Assembly: GCA_030697085.1 (NCBI GenBank)
Contig: JAUYQT010000084.1
Span: 1 to 13,570 of the forward strand
DNA from: Azonexus sp.
GTDB taxonomy: Bacteria; Pseudomonadota; Gammaproteobacteria; Burkholderiales; Rhodocyclaceae
Direction: 5' to 3'
DNA length: 13,570 nt
The notes beneath the pieces are model-generated. The model did not search any database and was not told where the DNA came from. It saw only the letters and a program-made list of their open reading frames with translations. Within the stretch, counting starts at the first letter, position 1; every line of letters begins with the position of its first letter. Position numbers and translations under genes: made by a program. This document shows, one piece after another, positions 1 to 5,803 of the stretch.

Positions 1-104
1 CCATGGTCCCACTGCACATGAATTCGACCGCCTGGGGTGTCCACCACCATGGCCTCCAGCACCCGCGGTTGGACAGCGACTTGACGCCTTTTTGCTTCTC
101 CCAT
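1..104 (-). CDS. Transposase, N-terminal fragment (window edge)
   Basis: On the minus strand an open frame starts with ATG at 104-102 and runs off the left edge after 34 codons. It begins MGEAKRRQVAVQ and contains TPGGRIHVQWD near residues 23-33. I recall this motif from the N-termini of DDE transposases of the IS4/IS1380 type; the family was not confirmed. A GAGGT ribosome binding site lies 6 bases upstream of the ATG, which supports this start. The catalytic domain is outside the window, so it cannot be said whether the element is intact. The gene diverges from the nitrate transporter at 242, so one end of the insertion element should lie between about 105 and 241. Alternative: another gene with a similar N-terminus. 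Confidence 0.62.
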   Translation of the reverse strand, partial: MGEAKRRQVAVQPRVLEAMVVDTPGGRIHVQWDH

Positions 105-241
105 CTGGTGACCTCGATATATCCGTTGAAACTATCTCCCAGTCTAGCTCAAGGCTAATCTGTCCCTTCTCAACTGCCGGAAATAGGGTAATTCCCCCTC
201 AACGACCGTTTGCTGCGGTCAACCCGGAAAACAGACCAAAA
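105..241. other. Divergent intergenic region between transposase and nitrate transporter
   Basis: This stretch should hold both the terminus of the insertion element and the leader of the transporter gene. I see no convincing -35/-10 pair and no sigma-54 motif reading toward 242. A small hairpin is visible close to the gene: GACCG at 204-208 and CGGTC at 216-220, with a 7-base loop. A weak ribosome binding site (GGAAA, 226-230) precedes the ATG at 242. The exact insertion-sequence border cannot be fixed because the other end of the element is not in the window. Confidence 0.4.
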
Positions 242-1456
242 ATGGACAAGAAATCATTTCTCAAGGCCGGCCATACGCCGACGCTGCTGGCAGCCTTCCT
301 TTATTTCGACCTCGCCTTCATGGTTTGGGTACTGCTCGGACCACTCGGTATTGGTATCGCCAATGATCTGGGTCTGTCGCACGCACAAAAAGGCATGATG
401 GTGGCGACGCCGGTGCTGGCTGGCGCGCTGTTGCGTATCGTCATGGGCATTCTGGTTGATCGCCTGTCGCCGAAAAAGGCGGCGATCATCGGTCAGGTGG
501 TCGTCATTGCCGCGATGGCCTACGCCTGGCAAGTGGGCGTCCACTCCTACGCCGAAGTGTTGATCCTTGGCCTCTTCCTCGGTGTGGCCGGTGCTTCGTT
601 TGCCGCCGCCTTGCCACTGGCTTCGCGCTGGTATCCGGCCGAACATCAGGGCACGGCGTTGGGCATTGCTGGCGCCGGTAACTCCGGCACGGCGCTGGCC
701 GCGCTCTTTGCGCCGGGTCTGGCCGCCGCTTTCGGCTGGGTCAATGTTTTCGGTATCGTGCTGATTCCGCTGACCATCGTGCTGATCGCCTTCATCTTCA
801 TGGCCAAGGATGCGCCGGATGCGCCGCCGCCCAAGACTTTTGCCGAATACCTGAAAGTGCTCAAGGACAAGGATGCCTGGTGGTTCATGTTCTTCTACTC
901 GGTGACTTTCGGCGGCTTCGTCGGTCTGGCTTCGTCGCTGGTCATCTACTTCAATACCCAGTACGGGCTTGATCCGAAGATGGCTGGTTTCTTTACTGCC
1001 GGCTGCGTCTTTGCCGGTTCGCTGGTGCGCCCGATTGGCGGCAACGTGGCTGACCGCATCGGTGGCGTCAAGTCGCTGACCGTGATGTATATCTTCGCTG
1101 CCTTCTTCCTCGGCGTGGTCAGCTTCGATCTGCCGCAAGCCTGGATGGCGCTGGCTGCCTTTGTCTGCGCCATGCTCGCGCTCGGGATGGGTAACGGCGC
1201 AGTCTTCCAGTTGGTGCCGCAGCGCTTCAAGAAGGAAATTGGTGTGATGACCGGTCTGGTTGGCATGGCCGGCGGGGTCGGCGGCTTCTACCTGGCCTCC
1301 AGCCTTGGTTACTCCAAGCAATTGACCGGCTCCTATCAGTCAGGTTTCCTGATCTTTGCCGCGCTAGCCGTACTGGCGCTGGTCGGCCTTACTGGTGTCA
1401 AGACCCGCTGGCGTACCACGTGGGGTGCCAGCCACCTGACCGCAGCCAAGATCTGA
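242..1456 (+). CDS. narK: NarK/NasA-type MFS nitrate/nitrite transporter
   Basis: A 404-residue inner-membrane transporter of the nitrate/nitrite porter branch of the major facilitator superfamily, the usual length for a 12-helix member. Both nitrate-signature glycine-rich segments are present: GAGNSG at residues 144-149 and the pair GMGNGAVFQLVP (315-326) and GMAGGVGGF (341-349). Arg65 (LLRIVMG) and Arg263 (LVRPIGG) match the two substrate-binding arginines of NarK, and DRLSPKK (73-79) is the MFS loop motif. I chose ATG 242 because the protein then begins MDKKSFLKAGHTP just before the first helix; the 50 codons open upstream read as non-coding and run into the insertion-element region. Neighbouring siroheme and NasT genes suggest assimilatory uptake, but nitrite export or nitrate/nitrite exchange cannot be excluded. 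The symbol could equally be nasA. Confidence 0.9.
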   Translation: MDKKSFLKAGHTPTLLAAFLYFDLAFMVWVLLGPLGIGIANDLGLSHAQKGMMVATPVLAGALLRIVMGILVDRLSPKKAAIIGQVVVIAAMAYAWQVGVHSYAEVLILGLFLGVAGASFAAALPLASRWYPAEHQGTALGIAGAGNSGTALAALFAPGLAAAFGWVNVFGIVLIPLTIVLIAFIFMAKDAPDAPPPKTFAEYLKVLKDKDAWWFMFFYSVTFGGFVGLASSLVIYFNTQYGLDPKMAGFFTAGCVFAGSLVRPIGGNVADRIGGVKSLTVMYIFAAFFLGVVSFDLPQAWMALAAFVCAMLALGMGNGAVFQLVPQRFKKEIGVMTGLVGMAGGVGGFYLASSLGYSKQLTGSYQSGFLIFAALAVLALVGLTGVKTRWRTTWGASHLTAAKI

Positions 1457-1461
1457 GAGGC

Positions 1462-1542
1462 AGGATCGAGTTGTTAGCTGTTAGGATCAAGGATCGAGTG
1501 GCAACCTGCCCACTCGATCCTAACAACTCGATCCTCGATCCT
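1462..1542. repeat. Nested inverted repeat cluster (AGGATCGAGT units)
   Basis: The 94 bases between the transporter and the phosphatase-kinase are nearly filled with copies of AGGATCGAGT and its complement. Direct copies lie at 1462-1471 and 1490-1499, with a partial copy at 1483-1488. Inverted copies lie at 1512-1521 and 1526-1535, with a partial copy at 1535-1542. They allow a perfect 16-bp pairing (1462-1477 with 1520-1535) and, in competition, a perfect 12-bp hairpin with an 8-base loop (1490-1501 with 1510-1521). No U-tract follows, so this is not a standard intrinsic terminator. It looks like a REP-like intergenic palindromic element that could stabilise the upstream mRNA end or separate expression of the two genes. 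Confidence 0.75.
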
Positions 1543-1550
1543 AATAAACC

Positions 1551-3239
1551 ATGCCCTTGATCGTTGAAGTTGGATACGCCTCACTGACCGGGCCGCGCGA
1601 ACGGAACGAGGACTTTTGTGGCGTGGCCACACCGGAAGGGCAGGAGCTCGATAACAAGGGAATTCTTGCCGCCGTCGCCGATGGCATCGGTGGCCACAAA
1701 GGCGGCCGGGAAGCCGCGGAATACACCGTACGCGGCCTGCTTTCCGATTACTTTGCGACGCCGGACACCTGGAGCGTGCCGCGCTCCATTGAAACCGTGA
1801 CGACGGCGCTGAACCGCTGGGTGATCGCCGAGGGCAGCCGCAACGCCGAGCTGGCGGGGATGGCAACCACCCTTTCGGCCTTGGTCTTGCGCGGCCGGCG
1901 CTTCTACACCGCGCACATTGGCGACAGCCGGATCTATCGTCTGCAGCAAGGATTTTTGCAGCAAATGACGGTCGACCACACCTGGGAACATCCGGAACTC
2001 AACAATGTGCTTTCCCGCGCCATTGGCCTCGATCCGCGCGTCCTGATGGACTTTTCCGATGGCGATCTTGCGGTAAACGACCGTTTTTTGCTGATTTCCG
2101 ATGGCATCTGGGGCGTTTTACCGGATGCCTTGATGGTTGAAGTCCTGCTCGATCATCCCGAACCACAGGCGGCCGCTGCGGCCCTAAGCAGCCTGGCACT
2201 GGCGCACGGCGGTCATGACAACGCCTCGGCCGTCGTCGTCGATGTACTTGCCTTGCCTGCCGCCAGCCTGCGCGACAGTCTTGAAAGCGAAGCCAGCCTG
2301 CCCTTGCCGCACCGTCTGAAAGTTGGCCATGAAATCGATGGCCTGCAAATCGAAGAAATTTTGCATGATGCGCGGGAGAGTTTGCTTTATCGCGTGCGTG
2401 ATCTACGCAATGGGCAGCAATTGGTTCTCAAAACGCTGCAGCCCGGGATGGTGGGCGATAGCGGCGCGACGGCGGCGCTGTTGATGGAAGCATGGCGCGC
2501 ACGACGCGTCGTTTCGCCCTTTTTCCCTCAGGTTGTTCCGGTTGAGCAGAAGAGTTGCCTCTATTACCTGATGACCTGGCATGCCGGGGCGACCCTGCAG
2601 CACCGGCTCGATGCCGGTCAGCACTTCCCGGTCGGCGAGGGGGCGCGGCTGGGCATCGCCTTGCTCAAGGCAATCGCCACCTTGCATCGACTCGATATCG
2701 TGCATCGCGATATCAAGACCGACAATATTCATCTTGGTCAGGATGGCGTACTCCGACTGCTTGATCTCGGCGTCGCCATCAGCCTTGGCGAGCGCCGGGC
2801 GGATGATCCGATCGGCCAGGCGGGCACGCCGTCTTACATGGCCCCGGAACTGTTCGATAATCCCCAGCCGCAATTCGCATATGACTTGTATGCGGCGGGC
2901 GTGACGCTTTACCACTTGTTGACCCGAAAATATCCCTACGGTGAGATCGAGCCTTTTCAGTCACCCCTATTCGGCGAACCGACGCGGCCCACGCGCTGGC
3001 GGCCGGAAATCCCCGGCTGGCTGGAAAATATCCTGCTCAAGGCGGTGGCCAGGGAGGCCCGGGATCGCTTTGAAACGCCAGAAGAGTTTTTGCTGGCGCT
3101 TGAGCGTGGCGCGGCCCGGCCGATCGCGGCGCCCGGTCGGCAGCCTCTGGTTCGGCGTAATCCACTCAAACTTTGGAAAATCGTTGCGGCAGCGTCGCTG
3201 GTGATCAATTTTGTGTTGTTGCTGATTCTCTTGCGGTAA
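1551..3239 (+). CDS. Fused PP2C phosphatase and Ser/Thr protein kinase with C-terminal membrane anchor
   Basis: A 562-residue bifunctional protein. The PP2C domain spans about residues 5-235 with the metal-binding motifs in place: RNED (18-21), DGIGGH (44-49), GDSR (124-127), SDGIWG (183-188) and GHDN (221-224). The kinase domain spans about 262-515: Lys294 in VLK, HRDIKTDN (385-392), DLG (405-407, in place of DFG) and GTPSYMAPE (425-433). The glycine-rich ATP loop is not recognisable (LHDARESLLY at 271-280). Residues 544-561 form one hydrophobic segment ending in LLR, so both domains should face the cytoplasm. The ATG at 1551 puts the start next to the conserved GYASLTGPRERNEDF opening, although no good ribosome binding site is visible. 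Such fusions are, as I recall, repeatedly found beside nitrate-assimilation genes in Proteobacteria; the substrate is unknown to me. The next gene follows after 10 bases, which suggests an operon. Confidence 0.88.
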   Translation: MPLIVEVGYASLTGPRERNEDFCGVATPEGQELDNKGILAAVADGIGGHKGGREAAEYTVRGLLSDYFATPDTWSVPRSIETVTTALNRWVIAEGSRNAELAGMATTLSALVLRGRRFYTAHIGDSRIYRLQQGFLQQMTVDHTWEHPELNNVLSRAIGLDPRVLMDFSDGDLAVNDRFLLISDGIWGVLPDALMVEVLLDHPEPQAAAAALSSLALAHGGHDNASAVVVDVLALPAASLRDSLESEASLPLPHRLKVGHEIDGLQIEEILHDARESLLYRVRDLRNGQQLVLKTLQPGMVGDSGATAALLMEAWRARRVVSPFFPQVVPVEQKSCLYYLMTWHAGATLQHRLDAGQHFPVGEGARLGIALLKAIATLHRLDIVHRDIKTDNIHLGQDGVLRLLDLGVAISLGERRADDPIGQAGTPSYMAPELFDNPQPQFAYDLYAAGVTLYHLLTRKYPYGEIEPFQSPLFGEPTRPTRWRPEIPGWLENILLKAVAREARDRFETPEEFLLALERGAARPIAAPGRQPLVRRNPLKLWKIVAAASLVINFVLLLILLR

Positions 3240-3249
3240 AGTTCACCCC

Positions 3250-3621
3250 ATGAAAACTGCACTCATTCTCTTCGCCCATGGCGCCCGCGACCCCGAGTGG
3301 GCCAATCCGATGCGTTGCGTTCAGGCCGCTGTTCGCCAGCGCGTCACCGACGTGCCGGTTGAACTCGCTTTCCTCGAATTCATGAAGCCTACTCTGCCTG
3401 AATGTGCCGCCCAATTGGTTGGCGAAGGGGCCAGCAAAGTGGTGATTTTGCCAATGTTCATCGCACGCGGTGGGCATTTGAAAAATGAAGCTCCGGAAAT
3501 ACTGGCGATGTTGCGGTCAACCTATCCTGATGTCGAATTTTCGATGAGTGGCCCCATTGGCGAAAACGAAATCGTCATTCAGGCCATGGCGACAGCAGGT
3601 TTGGAGCTCGCTGGCCTGTAG
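3250..3621 (+). CDS. cbiX: Single-domain sirohydrochlorin chelatase, CbiX/SirB type
   Basis: A 123-residue protein with the chelatase fold of the short CbiX (CbiXS) class. It opens with LILFAHGARDP, where His10 is the usual metal-binding histidine; the second, His76, sits in IARGGHLKNE, and Glu43 lies in FLEFMKP. The length matches a single-domain chelatase rather than the two-domain CbiX/CbiK type. In this context the likely job is insertion of ferrous iron into sirohydrochlorin to make siroheme, the cofactor of assimilatory nitrite reductase. Cobalt chelation for cobalamin is the alternative, but no cobalamin genes are nearby. It starts 10 bases after the phosphatase-kinase stop and ends 17 bases before the nasT ATG, consistent with co-transcription. 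Confidence 0.85.
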   Translation: MKTALILFAHGARDPEWANPMRCVQAAVRQRVTDVPVELAFLEFMKPTLPECAAQLVGEGASKVVILPMFIARGGHLKNEAPEILAMLRSTYPDVEFSMSGPIGENEIVIQAMATAGLELAGL

Positions 3622-3638
3622 CTTGCTTGGTAAGCGCC

Positions 3639-4214
3639 ATGCTTACTGTACTCGTGATTGATGAATCCCGTTCCCGCGCTGGCGAAATCTGTGCCGGGCT
3701 GGCCCTCGCCGGTTATCAGGTGGCCGCCATTCTGGCGGGTGCCGATAATTTGACCGCCGAGGTTGAACGCTTGCAGCCAGATGTCATTTTGATCGATACC
3801 GACAGCCCGAGCCGCGACACCCTGGAAAACCTCGCGGCAATGAACAAGAGCATGCCGCGTCCGGTCGTCGTCTTCACGCAGGAAGAAGCGCAGTCAACCA
3901 TGCGTGATGCGCTCAAAGCAGGTGTTTCAGCCTATGTCGTTGATGGCCTTGACCCCAAGCGTATCCGGACAATTGTTGATGTCGCGCGGGCGCGTTTTGA
4001 GGATACCCAGGCTTTGCGACGCGAACTTGACGACGTTTCCAAAAAGCTTTCCGACCGCAAACTGGTCGACAAAGCCAAAGGTGTGCTGATGAAAGCTCGC
4101 GGTCTCGATGAGGATGCGGCTTATCACGCCATGCGCAAACTGGCGATGGAGCGTGGCCAGACTTTGGCCAAAGTGGCGCGCGATGTCATCGACATGGCGC
4201 GCGTGTTGCTCTAA
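3639..4214 (+). CDS. nasT: NasT-type response regulator with ANTAR RNA-binding domain
   Basis: A 191-residue cytoplasmic transcription antiterminator. The receiver-like domain covers about residues 1-120, with Asp53 (LIDTDSPSRD) at the phospho-acceptor position. The usual receiver lysine is not obvious: the segment reads GVSAYVVDGL. A linker helix (about 121-135) leads to the ANTAR domain (about 135-188), recognised by DRKLVDKAKGVLM, GLDEDAAYHAMRKLAM and QTLAKVARDVI. Known NasT proteins bind paired hexaloop hairpins in nitrate-gene leaders and are held inactive by NasS without nitrate. Both partners are here: hexaloop hairpins start 159 bases downstream of the stop, and a NasS-like gene follows them. 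I prefer ATG 3639 to the in-frame TTG at 3627 because the protein then starts MLTVLVIDES, a normal receiver N-terminus. Confidence 0.9.
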   Translation: MLTVLVIDESRSRAGEICAGLALAGYQVAAILAGADNLTAEVERLQPDVILIDTDSPSRDTLENLAAMNKSMPRPVVVFTQEEAQSTMRDALKAGVSAYVVDGLDPKRIRTIVDVARARFEDTQALRRELDDVSKKLSDRKLVDKAKGVLMKARGLDEDAAYHAMRKLAMERGQTLAKVARDVIDMARVLL

Positions 4215-4237
4215 AGCTGTGCGGGTGGATGGCTTGT

Positions 4238-4254
4238 TGCACTGCAACAGTGCA
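4238..4254. promoter_or_regulatory. NtrC-type enhancer palindrome
   Basis: TGCACTGCAACAGTGCA is a perfect match to the NtrC consensus TGCACY-N5-RGTGCA, with 7-bp perfect arms around a CAA centre. Its centre lies about 100 bp upstream of the -24 element of the sigma-54 promoter, a normal enhancer distance. An AT-rich stretch (about 4297-4340) lies between them and could favour DNA bending; I did not find a clear IHF consensus in it. It implies induction under nitrogen limitation. A second strong NtrC site is not obvious. Confidence 0.82.
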
Positions 4255-4342
4255 TGGATCAATGAGCCATTGCTTACTCGATGTTGTAGCTAACCCCATG
4301 AAAATAAAGTAAATACAAATAACTAATCCTAATTGTCTATTC

Positions 4343-4358
4343 TGGCACGACCATTGCA
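4343..4358 (+). promoter_or_regulatory. Sigma-54 (-24/-12) promoter of the nasS-nrt operon
   Basis: TGGCACGACCATTGCA fits the RpoN consensus TGGCACG-N4-TTGCA exactly, with GG at 4344-4345 and GC at 4356-4357 separated by the required 10 bases. Initiation is expected about 12 bases after the GC, near 4368-4371. The transcript would then start directly at the first hexaloop hairpin (4373). Together with the upstream NtrC palindrome it makes this a nitrogen-controlled promoter. Confidence 0.92.
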
Positions 4359-4372
4359 ATAGTTAATTCGAA

Positions 4373-4434
4373 GCCCGGTCAATGCTGGCCGGGCAAGCGT
4401 TAGGCGAAAGCTGTCGTACAGGACAAGGGCGTCC
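4373..4434 (+). promoter_or_regulatory. Dual-hexaloop ANTAR antitermination element (NasT target RNA)
   Basis: Two hairpins each carry a six-base loop with A at loop position 1 and G at position 4, the known ANTAR recognition pattern. The first pairs GCCCGGTC (4373-4380) with GGCCGGGC (4387-4394), including one G-U pair, around the loop AATGCT. The second pairs GGAC (4421-4424) with GTCC (4431-4434) around the loop AAGGGC. The linker is 26 bases. The second stem has only 4 bp, so it probably needs protein to be stable, and it shares bases with the terminator at 4428-4476. NasT binding should therefore favour read-through. The motif was found by eye; its proximity to nasT and nasS strengthens it. 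Confidence 0.83.
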
Positions 4435-4476
4435 ATCCAAACTACCGATTGGCAGTGCGGATGTGACGCCTTTTTT
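4428..4476 (+). terminator. Intrinsic terminator (attenuator) in the nasS-nrt leader
   Basis: GGCGTC (4428-4433) pairs with GACGCC (4465-4470). The stem continues with CATCC (4434-4438) against GGATG (4459-4463) across a single bulged T at 4464. This gives 11 bp and a 20-base loop, followed at once by six T (4471-4476) and a further ATTT. The left arm includes the loop and 3' arm of the second ANTAR hairpin, so the two structures exclude each other. This is the classical arrangement for regulated attenuation ahead of nitrate-assimilation genes. Confidence 0.85.
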
Positions 4477-4495
4477 ATTTGTGAGGTTAATGACC

Positions 4496-4582
4496 ATGCA
4501 ACGGAAAGCGACCGGCTGCTTTAAGGCGACAGGCCGGTTTTTCAGTGCGGTGGCATTGCCATGCCCGAGGGAGAGATACTGA
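4496..4582 (+). CDS. Possible short leader ORF coupled to nasS
   Basis: A 28-codon frame starting MQRKATGCFK begins at ATG 4496, with GAGG (4483-4486) 9 bases upstream; a further ATG at 4490 is in the same frame. It stops at TGA 4580-4582, overlapping the nasS ATG (4582-4584) in an ATGA junction that would allow translational coupling. It lies just after the attenuator and spans the second terminator-like hairpin, so a translating ribosome would open that hairpin. I recognise no protein family. It may be chance: the frame is short and rich in basic residues and cysteine. Confidence 0.22.
   Translation: MQRKATGCFKATGRFFSAVALPCPRERY
4511..4542 (+). terminator. Second terminator-like hairpin before nasS
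   Basis: ACCGGCT (4511-4517) pairs with GGCCGGT (4532-4538), including one G-U pair, and a run of five T (4538-4542) follows. It sits between the ANTAR-controlled terminator and the nasS ribosome binding site. It may be a backup terminator, a second attenuation point or a structure covering the start region. The stem is shorter and the loop larger (14 bases) than in the first terminator, so the call is tentative. Confidence 0.42.
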
Positions 4583-5775
4583 TGTCCGAGGCTTGCAAGA
4601 ACCATCAAGAACCTAGCCATGCCGCGTCGAACGCGCCGGAAATGAAGGAGGTTCGGGTCGGCTTCATGCCGCTCACCGATTGCGCCTCGCTCGTTATGGC
4701 TGCGCTAAACGGTTTCGATAAAAAGCATGGTATCAAGATCATTCTCAGCAAAGAGCCCTCCTGGGCCTCTGTCCGCGACAAGCTGGTCAGTGGCGGGTTG
4801 GATGCGGCTCATGCCCTCTATGGCCTGATTTATGGTGTCCAGCTTGGCATCGGCGGGCCGAAAAAAGACATGGCAGTCCTCATGTCGATCAACCAGAACG
4901 GGCAGGGCATTACCCTTTCCCATCAACTGCGCACGGCAGGTGTCACCGATGGCGCCTCGCTGGCGCAACTGGTAGCGAACAAGGCACGGGTGTACACCTT
5001 TGCCCAGACCTTCCCGACCGGAACCCACGCCATGTGGCTGTACTACTGGCTGGCCAGTTACGGTATCAACCCGCTCCGCGACGTCCGGATCATTACCGTG
5101 CCGCCCGCGCAGATGGTTGCCAACATGCGTATGGGTAATATCGATGGTTGCTGCGTCGGTGAGCCGTGGAATAACCGGGCCATTCTCGACCACATTGGCT
5201 TCTCCGTCGCCACATCGCAGGAAATTTGGCCCGATCACCCGGAAAAAGTCGTCGGGACGACCGCGGCGTGGGCTGACCGTTACCCGAATACCGCACGGGC
5301 GCTGGTTGCTGCCGTTCTCGAAGCAAGTCGCTGGATCGACGCCTCGCTCGCCAACAAGCAGAAAGCGGCGGAAACCATCGCTCAGGCAGCCTACGTCAAT
5401 ACCGATACCGAAGTCATCGTCGCCCGCATGCTCGGGCGCTATCAGGATGGCCTGGGCAAAAGCTGGGATGACCGGAAGCACATGAAGTTCTTCGCTGATG
5501 GTGCGGTCAACTTTCCCTATCTCTCTGACGCAATGTGGTTCATGACCCAGCACAAACGCTGGGGTTTGCTCGAGGACGATCCTGATTACCTGGCGGTGGC
5601 CAAATCGGTCAACCGCATCGATATCTACCGGCAGGCGGCCGAACAACTTGGTATCGGCCTGCCGACCAGCGCCATGCGCAGTAGTCGCCTGCTCGATGGC
5701 GTGCTTTGGGACGGTTCAGACCCGCAAGGGTACGCCGCTTCATTTGCTGTACAGGCAAACAACACATTGGTTTGA
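4582..5775 (+). CDS. nasS: NasS-like cytoplasmic nitrate/nitrite sensor (NrtA/CmpA fold)
   Basis: A 397-residue protein of the NrtA/CmpA substrate-binding family, clearly related to the next gene product: both share a VGEPWN motif (192-197 here), VPPAQM (173-178) and FP.(T)H (144-149). It has no signal peptide: the N-terminus [13 protein letters not shown] is polar, so it should stay in the cytoplasm. Trp61, His149 and Lys222 match the positions I recall as nitrate ligands in NrtA, suggesting it still binds the anion. Length and lack of a leader fit NasS, which sequesters NasT without nitrate or nitrite. I chose ATG 4582 because GAGGGAG (4567-4573) stands 8 bases upstream; the in-frame ATG at 4561 lacks such a site. 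It is the first gene behind the attenuator. Alternative: a second binding protein of the transporter. Confidence 0.82.
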   Translation: MSEACKNHQEPSHAASNAPEMKEVRVGFMPLTDCASLVMAALNGFDKKHGIKIILSKEPSWASVRDKLVSGGLDAAHALYGLIYGVQLGIGGPKKDMAVLMSINQNGQGITLSHQLRTAGVTDGASLAQLVANKARVYTFAQTFPTGTHAMWLYYWLASYGINPLRDVRIITVPPAQMVANMRMGNIDGCCVGEPWNNRAILDHIGFSVATSQEIWPDHPEKVVGTTAAWADRYPNTARALVAAVLEASRWIDASLANKQKAAETIAQAAYVNTDTEVIVARMLGRYQDGLGKSWDDRKHMKFFADGAVNFPYLSDAMWFMTQHKRWGLLEDDPDYLAVAKSVNRIDIYRQAAEQLGIGLPTSAMRSSRLLDGVLWDGSDPQGYAASFAVQANNTLV

Positions 5776-5803
5776 AACGTTTTTTCTAAAAGGAGCAGGG
5801 TCC

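Noticed and set aside
254..1321. Long minus-strand open frame across the nitrate transporter
   Set aside because: Its product is low-complexity (rich in His, Gln, Arg, Asp) and mirrors the codon bias of narK. No domain and no ribosome binding site. The same applies to antisense frames at 4705-5646, 6476-7336 and 8550-9410.
4561..4581. Upstream ATG (4561) as the start of the NasS-like protein
   Set aside because: It would add MPEGEIL without a good ribosome binding site, while GAGGGAG stands 8 bases before ATG 4582. The upstream ATG would also sit inside the probable ribosome binding region.
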